A stretch of 64,000 bases of DNA from Amycolatopsis acidicola (GCF_007713735.2 NZ_VMNW02000026.1:30083-94082); one strand, 5' to 3'; positions 16,901 to 24,787 are shown, numbered from the stretch's first letter. Translations and numbers: made by a program. Notes: generated from the letters alone by a model not told the origin.

Positions 16901-18568
16901 GTGCGGATCGCGGGCGAGGAACGGGCGCTGTCGATCGAAGACGCCGGCCGCGTGCGGGACGCGCTCGGTGTGGCGCTGCCGATCGGGGTGCCCGAGGCGT
17001 TCACCGAGCCGGTCGCGGATCCGCTCGGTGATCTGCTGGCCCGCTACGCGCGCACGCGCGGGCCGTTCCCGGCGCGTCAGGCGGCGGAGCGGTTCGGGCT
17101 GGGTACGGCCGTGGTGGCGAGCGTGCTGGACAGGCTCACCGCCGAGGGCCGGGTCGTGCGCGGCGAGCTGAGCCCGGTCGGGCATCCCGATTCGCACGGG
17201 GTCGGGGTCGAATACTGCGACGCGGCGGTGCTGCGTCGGCTGCGGCGGGCGTCTTTGGCGAAGCTGCGTACCGAGGTCGAGCCGGTCGAACCGGCGGCGC
17301 TGGGCCGGTTCCTGCCGTCCTGGCACGGGATCGGCGCCCGGATGCGCGCGGCCCCGACCGCGGACGACGTGCTTTCGGTCGTGGAACAGCTGGCGGGCGC
17401 GCCGCTGCCCGCCAGCGCGGTGGAGTCGCTGATCCTGCCGAGCCGTCTGCCGGGCTACTACCCCGCGCTGCTGGACGAGCTGACCACGGCGGGCGAGGTC
17501 ACGTGGGCGGGGTGCGGCGCGCTGGCGGGCGGGGACGGCTGGCTGGCGCTGGCTCCGTCCGATGTGGCCGATCTGCTGCTGCCGGAGATCGACGAAGAGG
17601 CGCCCGCCGGGCCGTTGCACGAGGCGATAGCGTCCACTTTGGAGGGTGGGGCGCTGTTCTTCCGGCAGCTGGTGGACCGGGTCTCGGTCCTGGTCGACAC
17701 CCCGCCCACCGACGCGGACGTGGTCACCGCGCTGTGGGATCTGGTGTGGGCGGGCCGCGTAACGGGAGACACGCTGGGTCCGTTGCGCGCCTTGGTTTCC
17801 GGCCGCGGAGCCACGCACAAGCCGCGCCAGTCCACGCCGCGCGGCCGGTACGCGCGGATGCGGGCCGGCCGTCCGGCGATGCCCTCGCGCACCGGCCCGC
17901 CGACCGTCGCGGGCCGCTGGGGGCTGACTCCGTGGCGGGAGACGGATCCGACGCGGCGCACTCACGCCCGCACGGAGGCCTTCCTGGAGCGGCATGGCGT
18001 GCTGACCCGTGGCGCACTGGAGACCGAGCGCGTGGTCGGCGGGTTTTCCGGGATATACAAGGTGCTTCGCGGGATGGAGGACTCGGGCCAGGTCATCCGC
18101 GGGTACGTGGTCGAGGGCCTCGGCGCGGCCCAGTTCGCCGCCCGCGGCGCGGTGGACAGGTTGCGCGCGCTGTCGGACACGTCCGGCGGGCGCAAGCCGA
18201 GCGCGGCGGTCGTGCTGGCGGCCACGGACCCCGCGCAGCCCTACGGGGCCGCGTTGGCGTGGCCCGCGCCGCTCGGCGAAACGAAGCACCGTCCCGCGCG
18301 GAAGGCCGGCGCGCTGGTCGTGCTCGTGGACGGGGTGCCGGTGCTGTACGTCGAGCGCGGTGGCCGTTCGCTGCTTTCCTTCACGGACAACGATTCTGCG
18401 CTGCGCGAGGCGGCGAACGCGCTGTCCCGAGCGGTCCGCGAGGGCTGGCTCGGGCAGCTGGCCGTCCAGCGCGCCGACGGGGAACAGGCGCTGACATCCG
18501 CGCTGGCCGACGTCCTGCGTGACGCCGGTTTCCGCGCCACTCCGAAGGGATTGCGACTGCGCGCCTGA
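13943..18568 (+). CDS. lhr: ATP-dependent helicase Lhr
   Basis: This is a large DNA helicase of superfamily 2, about 1541 residues, the normal size of bacterial Lhr. Walker A APTGSGKT lies at about residue 44-51, the DEVH box follows VIVDEVHAV, and the second RecA-like domain has SLELGIDMGAVDLVVQ and QRVGRAGH. The C-terminal half holds the winged-helix and beta-barrel parts typical of Lhr, ending TPKGLRLRA. I prefer the GTG at VSDVLDLF because GGAG lies six bases before it; in-frame ATGs at 13931 and 13934 are alternatives. Lhr unwinds RNA:DNA duplexes and in mycobacteria is DNA-damage inducible. I saw no LexA box in the 109-bp gap to the Hsp70-like gene. Confidence 0.95.
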   Translation: MSDVLDLFSPATRDWFAGAFAAPTEAQAGAWRAAQAGEHALVVAPTGSGKTLAAFLWALDGLATGPPPESAGKRCRVLYVSPLKALAVDVQRNLRAPLAGMSQAARRLGGVPPEITVGMRTGDTPASERRSFNRTPPDILVTTPESLFLILTSSARESLRGVETVIVDEVHAVAGTKRGAHLAVSLERLDGLLPKPAQRIGLSATVRPVDEVSSFLGGGRPVRVVQPKTPKTIEVRVEVPVEDMANLDGPSPSPLESLDSPPMPSEGGIGTQEEIAGSAVKRPSIWPAVEERVLELIRQHRSTIVFANSRRLTERLTARLNELAAEHTELEPGQRFPAEAIGESGLTTGVAPTVARAHHGSMSREQRTQVEEELKSGRLPCVVATSSLELGIDMGAVDLVVQIEAPPTVASGLQRVGRAGHHVGAVSTGVMFPKFRGDLVSCAVVSERMTEGAIEAVRYPRNPLDVLAQHVVSMVAVEPWTVEELGAAVRRSAPFASLPDDALLAVLDMLAGRYPSEEFGELRPRITWDRVTGELRGRPGSQRLAVTSGGTIPDRGLFTVMTPGSEGKSGSRVGELDEEMVYESRVGDTILLGTSSWRVTDITHDRVIVVPAPGEPARMPFWKGDAPGRPLELGRALGAFVRELSTSDAEGARTRAEAAGLDEWARENLLAYLDEQRVATRHIPNDRTILLERFRDELGDWRIVLHSQFGAQVNAPWALAIAARLRENRGVDAQIMHSDDGMVLRLPDALDENGAEVTIGPEDVLLDPEEVEQLIVAEVSGSALFAARFRECAARSLLLPRRDPRRRTPLWQQRQRASQLLAVAAKYERFPVVLEAMRECLQDVYDVGGLRELMKDVRARRVRLVDVETPSASPFARSLMFGYVGMFLYETDAPLAERRAAALSLDSALLAELLGTEAIRELLDPEAVAEVERSLQRLDPERHARNAEDAADLLRFLGDLTDDEAAARGIEPEWLAELVGQRRVIRVRIAGEERALSIEDAGRVRDALGVALPIGVPEAFTEPVADPLGDLLARYARTRGPFPARQAAERFGLGTAVVASVLDRLTAEGRVVRGELSPVGHPDSHGVGVEYCDAAVLRRLRRASLAKLRTEVEPVEPAALGRFLPSWHGIGARMRAAPTADDVLSVVEQLAGAPLPASAVESLILPSRLPGYYPALLDELTTAGEVTWAGCGALAGGDGWLALAPSDVADLLLPEIDEEAPAGPLHEAIASTLEGGALFFRQLVDRVSVLVDTPPTDADVVTALWDLVWAGRVTGDTLGPLRALVSGRGATHKPRQSTPRGRYARMRAGRPAMPSRTGPPTVAGRWGLTPWRETDPTRRTHARTEAFLERHGVLTRGALETERVVGGFSGIYKVLRGMEDSGQVIRGYVVEGLGAAQFAARGAVDRLRALSDTSGGRKPSAAVVLAATDPAQPYGAALAWPAPLGETKHRPARKAGALVVLVDGVPVLYVERGGRSLLSFTDNDSALREAANALSRAVREGWLGQLAVQRADGEQALTSALADVLRDAGFRATPKGLRLRA

Positions 18569-18621
18569 GCGCCGCGGGGCGGGGCCCGTAGAATTCCGCC
18601 CGGCTGAAAGGACGTGCACGG

Positions 18622-19122
18622 ATGGCGATGCGGGAGCTGCGGTACTTCGGGGACCCGGTTTTGAAGACGCGCTGCGACCCGGTGATCACCTTCGACAAGA
18701 AGACCGAAGCGCTGGTCACCGATCTGCTCGACGGCGTCAAGCCCTCGGGCCGGGCCGGGCTCGCCGCCCCGCAGATCGGGGTCGGCCTGCGGGTGTTCAG
18801 CTACGACGTCGAGGGGCTCACGGGCTACGTGATCAACCCGGAGATCGTCGAGCTCTCCGAGGCCACGCACGAGATCGACGAAGCCTGCCTGTCCGTGCCG
18901 GAACTGTGGTTCCCCACCACCCGCGCGGTGCGGGCGGTGGTGCGCGGGGTCGACCTGCGCAACGAGCCGGTGACGGTGGAGGGCCAGGACGTGTTGGCGC
19001 AATGCCTCCAGCATGAGACCGACCACCTCGACGGCATCCTCTACCTGGACAGGCTGCCGAAGGACACCAAACGCGAGGCGCTCAAGCAGGCCCGCGGCAA
19101 GGACTGGTTCTGGCGGCGCTGA
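18622..19122 (+). CDS. def: Peptide deformylase
   Basis: The enzyme removes the formyl group from new N-terminal methionines. All three metal-site motifs are present in the 166-residue protein: GLAAPQIG (46-53), EACLS (87-91, metal ligand Cys89; the common form is EGCLS, so Gly to Ala) and HETDH (131-135). It follows lhr after 53 bp on the same strand. Its stop codon sits inside a perfect hairpin shared with the convergent acetyltransferase gene. The EACLS variant and short C-terminus put it nearer type II/III-like actinobacterial paralogues, so the genome probably has a second def. Confidence 0.93.
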   Translation: MAMRELRYFGDPVLKTRCDPVITFDKKTEALVTDLLDGVKPSGRAGLAAPQIGVGLRVFSYDVEGLTGYVINPEIVELSEATHEIDEACLSVPELWFPTTRAVRAVVRGVDLRNEPVTVEGQDVLAQCLQHETDHLDGILYLDRLPKDTKREALKQARGKDWFWRR

Positions 19123-19136
19123 AAGCGTTTCAGCGC
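19116..19136. terminator. Bidirectional hairpin over two convergent stop codons
   Basis: GCGCTGAAA-GCG-TTTCAGCGC is a perfect 9-bp stem with a 3-bp loop. Both convergent stop codons (def at 19120-19122 and the ACT-GNAT gene at 19130-19132) lie in its arms. There is no T-tract, as is common in high-GC actinomycetes. Confidence 0.65.
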
Positions 19137-20251
19137 GCGCCGGGCAGGCGTGGCGCGAGGCCGGACGGGATGGTGATCCGCAGCAGCCCTTCCTCTTCCG
19201 GCTGCCCTGGTTCGAGTCCGGCGCGGACGGCGGTGCGGAAGATGCCGTCGCGGCCGGGCAGGGACACGGCCATCAGCTTGTGGTGGCCGCGCGCGGCGGC
19301 GAGCACGGCGAGCCTGGACAGCAGCGCCGTCCCGACTCCCTTGCGCTGCCAGGAATCCTCGACGAGCAAGGAGATCTCGGCGATCTCGCCCGTGGCGCCC
19401 GGGATTAGCTGGCCGAGGCCGATGACGTCGCGCCCGCACATCGCGAGCAGGCTGGAGCCGCGCGGCGGCACGAGCAGCCGGTGCAGCCAGCGGCGGGGCA
19501 TGGTGCGCATTCCGGTGTGGTAGCGCTGGAACAGAGTCTCCATCGAGCACCGGTCGTGCAGCCGCAGCACGGCATCCGCGTCGCCGGGCTTCCCCAGCCG
19601 CAACACGATGGCGGCGCCGTCGGTGCAGGTGGCGACGGCAGGGGCGGAGACATTCGCGCGGACGCTGTCGAGCAGTCCTAGCAACGCTTCCGCCCTGGCG
19701 ATTTCCTGTTGCACGAACGGAGCCCAGCGGCGGCGGGCGACCAAAGCGGTGCGCGCGTCGATGGCGAAAGCGGCGCGGTGCCCGCCTTCGGTACGGCCGG
19801 GATTCGCTTCGGCGAGCGGGACGACCGTCACGAGATCCGCGGTGAGAACGTCGCGGAGCACGTCCGCGTAGCGGGCAGGGTCGTCCACCGCGCGGCTCGC
19901 GGAGGTCAGCGTCGCGGCGGACGCGTCGACGAGTTCACGCACGTCCCCGTCGGTGATCGCGGAACATTCGCAGCCCTCCTCGCGGACCGCGCGGACCAGC
20001 TGTTCCTTGGTCAGCCCGGTGGCCGGGCGCAGCACCATCTCGTCCAGGACCCCGCCCGGGACGGGGAGCACCTGCAGCCCGAGGATGTTGCACTCGAGGT
20101 CCGCCATCCGGATCGCGATCCTGGCCAGCATGCCGGGGCGGTCGTCCATCCTGATCCGCAGCCGCCACACCTCCGCCGAGGTGTCCGGCGCCGGCGGCCA
20201 GGGCACCGGGGCGTCCACGAGCGGCCTGGGTCTCGCACTCTGAATCTTCAT
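19130..20251 (-). CDS. ACT-domain-regulated GNAT acetyltransferase
   Basis: The 373-residue protein fuses an N-terminal ACT domain (about residues 27-101, with WRLRIRMDDRPGMLARIA and NILGLQVLPV) to a C-terminal GNAT domain (about 214-355, with SLLVEDSWQRKGVGTALLSR as the acetyl-CoA loop). The fusion is typical of actinobacterial amino-acid-controlled protein lysine acetyltransferases, in which amino acids bind the ACT part and switch activity toward acetyl-CoA synthetase-like targets. The middle region (about 105-210) is helical and unassigned. The gene converges on def. Which amino acid binds here cannot be read from sequence. Confidence 0.88.
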   Translation of the reverse strand: MKIQSARPRPLVDAPVPWPPAPDTSAEVWRLRIRMDDRPGMLARIAIRMADLECNILGLQVLPVPGGVLDEMVLRPATGLTKEQLVRAVREEGCECSAITDGDVRELVDASAATLTSASRAVDDPARYADVLRDVLTADLVTVVPLAEANPGRTEGGHRAAFAIDARTALVARRRWAPFVQQEIARAEALLGLLDSVRANVSAPAVATCTDGAAIVLRLGKPGDADAVLRLHDRCSMETLFQRYHTGMRTMPRRWLHRLLVPPRGSSLLAMCGRDVIGLGQLIPGATGEIAEISLLVEDSWQRKGVGTALLSRLAVLAAARGHHKLMAVSLPGRDGIFRTAVRAGLEPGQPEEEGLLRITIPSGLAPRLPGAR

Positions 20252-20377
20252 TTCGTCACGATCCCGCGGCGTTGTTGCCGGGCGAGGACACCGCTGTTTC
20301 GCCCTTGTCAGCGTTCCGCGCCGGCACGCAATCCCACGGAAACACCGGGCACAGTGGCGCGGATCTCACTGATGGGC

Positions 20378-20397
20378 CTATAGTGCTAGTTACATAG
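20378..20397. promoter_or_regulatory. Likely GntR autoregulatory operator overlapping a -10 box
   Basis: CTAT-N4-CTAG-N4-ATAG is a 20-bp symmetric element that overlaps a TATAGT -10-like hexamer (20379-20384), just before the gene of a YtrA-type GntR repressor. The position fits negative autoregulation of the three-gene operon. Confidence 0.5.
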
Positions 20398-20413
20398 ATA
20401 AATGGAGGTACCG

Positions 20414-20806
20414 GTGATCGAGTTCCACCTGGACGGCCGGTCCGGTCTTTCGCCCTACCAGCAGCTCGTCCAGCAGGTGCGGCACGCGCTGCGGCTCGGC
20501 CTGCTGGCCGAGGGCGACCAGCTGCCGAAGGTCAAGGACGTGGTGGCCGCGCTCGCCATCAACCCGAACACGGTGCTGAAGGCGTACCGGGAACTGGAGC
20601 ACGACGGGCTCGTCGCGGCCAGGCCCGGCGTCGGCACCTTCGTGACGGGGACGCTGGGCGGCGCTTCGTTCGCGGCGTTCGGGCCGCTGCGCCAGGACCT
20701 GCGCCGCTGGCTGGCCAAAGCACGCAAGGCGGGTCTCGACGACGAAAGCATCGAGGCCCTGTTGATGTCCACGTTTCACGAATCCGCGAGAGAGGACATA
20801 GCGTGA
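20414..20806 (+). CDS. GntR-family regulator, YtrA subfamily
   Basis: The 130-residue protein has a winged helix (about residues 10-75, with SPYQQLVQQVRHALRLG and INPNTVLKAYRELEHDGL) and only a short helical dimerisation tail, the pattern of the YtrA subfamily. The GTG start is chosen because GGAGGT stands five bases before it; an in-frame ATG overlaps that ribosome site and is unlikely. The stop overlaps the GTG of the ABC ATPase (GTGA), so regulator and transporter are made together. YtrA-type regulators repress their own ABC transporter operons and often respond to cell-wall stress or antibiotics. Confidence 0.9.
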   Translation: MIEFHLDGRSGLSPYQQLVQQVRHALRLGLLAEGDQLPKVKDVVAALAINPNTVLKAYRELEHDGLVAARPGVGTFVTGTLGGASFAAFGPLRQDLRRWLAKARKAGLDDESIEALLMSTFHESAREDIA

Positions 20807-21684
20807 CTGTCCTGCATGCCCAGGGACTGGGCAAGAAGTACAAGCGCAGATGGGCGCTGACCGGCTGCACGCTCGAGATCGAGGCCGGGCACGTCAGCGG
20901 GCTCGTCGGGCCGAACGGAGCCGGCAAGTCGACGCTGCTGAACATCGCGTCCGGCATGCTGGAGCCGACCACCGGCAGGATCGAGGTGTGCGGCGGGGTG
21001 CCGGGCAGCGGGCCGGAGCAGCTGGCGAAGGTCGGCTACGTCGCGCAGAACACGCCCGTGTACCCCGGGCTGACGGTCGAGGACCACCTGCGCCTCGGCG
21101 CCCGGCTGAACCCGGCGTGGGACGAACCCCTTGCGCGCCACCGGATCGAGCGGATCGGGCTCGACCCGAAACAGGCCGCGGGCAAGCTTTCCGGCGGCCA
21201 GCGCGCCCAGCTCGCGCTGACGCTCGGCATCGCCAAACGGCCCGAGCTGCTGCTGCTCGACGAACCGGTCGCCGCGCTGGACCCGTTGGCACGGCGCGAA
21301 TTCCTGCAGGATTTGATGGAGGCCGTCGCCGAGCACGAGCTGTCCGTCGTGATGTCCTCGCATCTCGTCACCGACCTGGAACGCGTCTGCGACCACCTGA
21401 TCGTGCTGGTGGATTCGCAGGTGCGGATCGAGGGTGACGTGGAGGAGCTGCTCTCCACGCACCACCGGCTGACCGGGCCACGCCGCGACGTGAGCTCGTT
21501 GCCGTCCGATCAACACGTCGTCTCCTCGAGCCACACCGACCGGCAGAGCACGGTGCTCGTGCGCACCGAGGCGCCGATCCTCGATCCCGCCTGGACCGTC
21601 GGCAAGCTGACGCTCGAGGACCTGGTGCTGGAGTACATGAGCAGCCAGGCCGCCGCCCGCCCCGCGCTGGAGGTGCTGCGATGA
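20803..21684 (+). CDS. ABC exporter ATP-binding protein
   Basis: This is a 293-residue ABC ATPase with Walker A GPNGAGKST (36-44), Q-loop in YVAQNTPVY, signature LSGGQRAQL, Walker B LLLLDEPVAAL and a switch His in SSHLVTDLERV. An extra C-terminal stretch of about 60 residues after the ATPase core is common in exporters of this class. It overlaps the regulator gene upstream and the permease gene downstream by four bases each. It energises the permease made by the next gene; the cargo is unknown. Confidence 0.92.
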   Translation: MTVLHAQGLGKKYKRRWALTGCTLEIEAGHVSGLVGPNGAGKSTLLNIASGMLEPTTGRIEVCGGVPGSGPEQLAKVGYVAQNTPVYPGLTVEDHLRLGARLNPAWDEPLARHRIERIGLDPKQAAGKLSGGQRAQLALTLGIAKRPELLLLDEPVAALDPLARREFLQDLMEAVAEHELSVVMSSHLVTDLERVCDHLIVLVDSQVRIEGDVEELLSTHHRLTGPRRDVSSLPSDQHVVSSSHTDRQSTVLVRTEAPILDPAWTVGKLTLEDLVLEYMSSQAAARPALEVLR

Positions 21685-22670
21685 CGTGGCTGACTTGGCG
21701 GCAGTTCCGGATGGCCGCGCTTTCGGTGTCCGCGGGTCTTGTGGCGATCTTCGTGCTCCTCGGGATCACCGGGCCGGGACTCGTGGGCCGCACGAACTTC
21801 ACCGATCAGGACTTCCTGTTCAGCGCCACGATCGCCGTGCTGTTGGTGCTGCCTGCCGTCATCGGCGTGTTCTGGGGTGTCCCGCTGATCACGCGCGAGG
21901 TGGAGACCGGCACGCACAGCCTGGTGTGGAACCAGAGCATCACGCGCAACCGGTGGCTGACGAACAAACTCGTCATCGGCCTGCTGGCTTCGATGCTCGC
22001 GGCCGGCCTGCTGGCGCTGGCCGTCACCTGGTGGGCCAGTCCCATCGACGCGGCGGCGGGCCTGAGTACGGATCGCTCCGGGCTGAACCGGATGCAGCCC
22101 ATGGTGTTCGCCGCGCGCGGCATCGTGCCGATCGGCTACGCCGCTTTCGCTTTCGTGCTCGGCGTTTCCGTCGGAATGGTGCTGCGCCGCACGGTGGTGG
22201 CGATGGCGGTGACCCTCGTGCTGTTCGTCGGTGTGCAGGTGGGCGTGCCGTTCCTCGTGCGCCCTCATGCCCTGCCCGCGACGACCGAAACCGTCGCGAT
22301 CACGTCCGAGAGCATCATGGGGATCTCCGGGGACGGCACGGGCCTGGTCCAGGCGATCACGGTGCGGGAGCCGGCAGGCGCGTGGGTGCTGGGCAACGAA
22401 ACCGTGGACTCGTCCGGGAACGTGACCTCGCCGCTGCCCGACTTCGTGCGGACCTGCTTGCCGCGACCGGGCCAGAGTCAGCCCGCCCCGAACCGCGAGA
22501 GCGTGGGCGAGTGCATGGCACAGCTGGGCGCGCACGGTTACCGGCAACGCCTGACCTATCAGCCGGCGAGCCGGTTCTGGCCGCTGCAGTGGGTCGAACT
22601 CGGTTACTTCCTGGTGGCTTCGGCGCTGCTGACCTGGTTCTGCTTCCGGCGGATCCGGCATGTTTCCTGA
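21681..22670 (+). CDS. ABC exporter permease
   Basis: The 329-residue membrane protein has about six hydrophobic segments, the first two near residues 10-30 and 50-75, and a long outer loop between about residues 195 and 285 containing CLPRPGQSQP and ECMAQLGAHGY (two cysteines). The last helix ends in FCFRRIRHVS. The ATG overlaps the ATPase stop (ATGA). It is the third gene of the YtrA-type operon. Most permeases of this type export antibiotics or lipid-like compounds, but no substrate can be given here. Confidence 0.88.
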   Translation: MTWLTWRQFRMAALSVSAGLVAIFVLLGITGPGLVGRTNFTDQDFLFSATIAVLLVLPAVIGVFWGVPLITREVETGTHSLVWNQSITRNRWLTNKLVIGLLASMLAAGLLALAVTWWASPIDAAAGLSTDRSGLNRMQPMVFAARGIVPIGYAAFAFVLGVSVGMVLRRTVVAMAVTLVLFVGVQVGVPFLVRPHALPATTETVAITSESIMGISGDGTGLVQAITVREPAGAWVLGNETVDSSGNVTSPLPDFVRTCLPRPGQSQPAPNRESVGECMAQLGAHGYRQRLTYQPASRFWPLQWVELGYFLVASALLTWFCFRRIRHVS

Positions 22671-22698
22671 GCCAGGTTCCCGGCAGGAGGGTGGCGTG

Positions 22699-23334
22699 CT
22701 AGGCGACGACGACGAACTCGTTGCCCTCCGGATCGGTTTCCGGCTTCGCGTCACCGCCGACGGTCGCCGTGACGCGGAGGCGGAACCGGTTGGGGCGCAC
22801 CTTTTCCTCCTCGGTGCTCAGGAACTCCAGCCACGGACCGCGACCGGCCGGGGATCGCAGTCCGACGATGACAGGCTGCCGGGCGGCGATCCGCCAGCCG
22901 GTTGCCTGCTCCCAGAAAGTGGCCTGCACCAACGGATCCCGCGAGTTCACGACGATCGCCGCGAGTGCTTCCGTCGTGGTGTAGCCAGGACGCGGCTCCA
23001 GCACGCAGAACTCGTTGTCCTCGGGATCGGCCAGTACGTCCCACGGCACCGCGCCCTGGCCGATGTCCTTCGGGCGCGCGCCCAGCTCCACCGCCTGGGA
23101 AACCTTGGCGCGCTGGGCTTCCGGCGACGTACTCGCCAGATCGAGGTGCAGCCTGTTCAACCCCACCTTGGGCCCCGACTCCGGCACGAACGCCAGCTCC
23201 AGCTCGCCGTCGGAAACCGGGGCGCGGACGGTCTCCGCGCCCACGGCCTCCCAGCCCAGCAAAGCCGCCCAGAACCCGGCCAGCGCGGCCGGCTCCCGTG
23301 CCTCGATCAGCAGTCCGGTGAGCCTCGTCGACAT
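22699..23334 (-). CDS. Two-domain VOC (glyoxalase-fold) protein
   Basis: The 211-residue protein contains two vicinal-oxygen-chelate half modules, the first starting MSTRLTGLLIEAREPAALAG and ending FCVLEPRPG, the second from about residue 118 with IVVNSRDPLVQATFWEQATGW and ending GNEFVVVA. VOC proteins bind metals and act on small electrophiles or confer antibiotic resistance; this subgroup is uncharacterised. I use the ATG of MSTRLTG; an in-frame ATG seven codons upstream is possible. It converges with the ABC permease gene and reads the same way as the next two genes to its right. Confidence 0.8.
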   Translation of the reverse strand: MSTRLTGLLIEAREPAALAGFWAALLGWEAVGAETVRAPVSDGELELAFVPESGPKVGLNRLHLDLASTSPEAQRAKVSQAVELGARPKDIGQGAVPWDVLADPEDNEFCVLEPRPGYTTTEALAAIVVNSRDPLVQATFWEQATGWRIAARQPVIVGLRSPAGRGPWLEFLSTEEEKVRPNRFRLRVTATVGGDAKPETDPEGNEFVVVA

Positions 23335-23374
23335 GCCCGAAACGATATCCGGCAACGCTTCCCCACGCGCGGAA

Positions 23375-24139
23375 TCATCTCGTGGCCAGCCGCATCAGCG
23401 CCCAGAACTGTGCGATCTCGTTGTCACCCTTGTCCCAGCCGACCCACCTGTGCGAGCGACGGCCCCACAGCCACAGGTACACGTCCATCGGTGAACCGGT
23501 GACCAGACCGTCGGCCAGCGCGGCCTCGTCGGCGGAACAGCGCCAGGCTTCGGTGTACCCCGGCCCGGCCCGCGCGATCCAGTGATGCCCGCCCGTGCGC
23601 ACGCCGACCGACCAGTGCGCCGTGCCGGACACCCCGAGCAACGCGAGTCGTTGAGCGAACCAGGCCGAGAGCACCTCGTCCACGCCGTCGAGCGCGAAAT
23701 CCTCGGCCACGCCGGTGATCGGCCTGCCTGCCGCCTCCTCGACATCGAAGCGGTGCACCGTGGTCTCGTGGGCCATGCGGCGGCACCAGAAACCGTACGT
23801 GCGATCGGCGGGCCACCAGCTCGCCGCGTACGCCCCGGCGTCGTGCGTGGTCACCTCGTCCAGCAGGTCGACGAGCCCGCTCCGCAGATAGTCCTCAGTG
23901 GACTGTCCGGGGATCGGATCTTCTTGCCAGCCACGGGGATCGCGCCCTTCGGTGAGCCAATGCCACGCGACGCGGTACGAGCCGCCGAGATGACGGAGCA
24001 CTTCGCCGATGGTGAACCCCGGCGCGGCGGGGACCGGGGTGCTCGCCGACGAAGCGTTCGCCGCGGCGACGAGCAGCTCCACCTCGGTGCCGAGCGTTTC
24101 CACGAACCGGCCGGGGTCGATCAGTGCTTGTCCGGACAT
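23375..24139 (-). CDS. Maleylpyruvate isomerase family (mycothiol-dependent, DinB-like fold) protein
   Basis: The 254-residue protein has the N-terminal four-helix MDMPI/DinB-like domain (helices around FTIGEVLRHLGGSYRVAWH and the metal-ligand-like RMAHETTVHRFDVEEAAGRP near residue 125) and a C-terminal alpha/beta domain ending in LWLWGRRSHRWVGWDKGDN. Members use mycothiol or bind Zn; most have unknown substrates. Its ATG overlaps the stop of the upstream HEPN gene by one base (TGATG), so the two are co-translated and share the LexA-type operator array upstream. Confidence 0.85.
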   Translation of the reverse strand: MSGQALIDPGRFVETLGTEVELLVAAANASSASTPVPAAPGFTIGEVLRHLGGSYRVAWHWLTEGRDPRGWQEDPIPGQSTEDYLRSGLVDLLDEVTTHDAGAYAASWWPADRTYGFWCRRMAHETTVHRFDVEEAAGRPITGVAEDFALDGVDEVLSAWFAQRLALLGVSGTAHWSVGVRTGGHHWIARAGPGYTEAWRCSADEAALADGLVTGSPMDVYLWLWGRRSHRWVGWDKGDNEIAQFWALMRLATR

Positions 24140-24630
24140 CAGGTGCGCTGGACTTTCCGCCGCACGGGCGGATGCACACACTGGCGGACCGGCGCCGGGC
24201 CGTACACGATGCGGCCGCACAGTTCGAGGAACAGCGCGGCCTGACGGCACAGCTCCGCCGCGGACTGCGGCGTGATCCGCCGGACGGCGCCCGCCTGCGC
24301 GGCGGAATGCGCGGCCGAATTGGCCGCGAAGTACGCCGACCACTCGCTCAGCTCCGGGGCCGCGCTTTCGAGCAGGACCCACACGCTGGCCGGGCGGGCG
24401 CGGCCGCGATGCGGACGGCCACGGGCGGCGAGCACGGCGGCGCCGCCGCGCAGCGCGGACAGGTAGGAGGCGATGAACTTGGGCGCCGGATCGGCGGCGT
24501 GCTCTGCCTCGGCGAGGCCGCGTTCGGCCTCCCGCAGCAGGGAAACGGCCGCGGGGGTGGCCGGCGGTCGCACCGGCAATGGCAGCGCCGGCTGGCTGGA
24601 GTCGGCGCGGGACGCGACGGCAACGGACAT
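24139..24630 (-). CDS. SAV_6107-type HEPN domain protein
   Basis: The 163-residue, mostly helical protein matches the HEPN family known from Streptomyces SAV_6107. Visible are a helix LLREAERGLAEAEH (about 31-44, an R-x6-H spacing), a helix from KFIASYLSALRGG (51-63), and the C-terminal helix AAELCRQAALFLELCGR. HEPN proteins are often RNases or partners of nucleotidyltransferases, but I cannot say that this one is catalytic. I chose the ATG of MSVAVASRAD, which has GGGAGG upstream. It is first in a two-gene unit with the maleylpyruvate-isomerase-fold gene. Two LexA-type boxes lie 84-133 bp upstream. Confidence 0.8.
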   Translation of the reverse strand: MSVAVASRADSSQPALPLPVRPPATPAAVSLLREAERGLAEAEHAADPAPKFIASYLSALRGGAAVLAARGRPHRGRARPASVWVLLESAAPELSEWSAYFAANSAAHSAAQAGAVRRITPQSAAELCRQAALFLELCGRIVYGPAPVRQCVHPPVRRKVQRT

Positions 24631-24713
24631 TGCGCCTCCCTGTTCAGGCTGCTGACGGCGGCATCCGGCGCCGAGGTGCTTCCCCCACCCCAGCACCGGA
24701 TGCTTCACCGGTG

Positions 24714-24787
24714 TCGAACCTGTGTTCGAGCAAGTTCGAGTCTAACTTCGAACATGTGTTCGTTCAAGTCTTCGAACGTGCGCTTCA
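24714..24787 (-). promoter_or_regulatory. Array of LexA (SOS)-type boxes before the HEPN gene
   Basis: TCGAAC-CTGT-GTTCGA at 24714-24729 is a perfect actinobacterial SOS box, and TCGAAC-ATGT-GTTCGT at 24748-24763 matches at 15 of 16 positions. A weaker third copy (TCGAAC-GTGC-GCTTCA) lies at 24772-24787. TTCG(A) half sites start at 24725, 24735, 24747, 24759 and 24771, that is, every 10-12 bp. The array lies upstream of the leftward HEPN gene and just beyond the 3' end of the MocR gene, so the HEPN unit is its likely target. Confidence 0.75.

Noticed and set aside
15653..18619. 988-residue minus-strand frame over lhr
   Set aside because: It is antisense to the helicase and has typical GC-rich shadow composition.
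24714..24787. Operator array as a tRNA-like or promoter hairpin
   Set aside because: The TTCGAAC words look like a T-loop GTTCGA at first, but there is no acceptor or anticodon arm, whereas the SOS-box spacing is exact.
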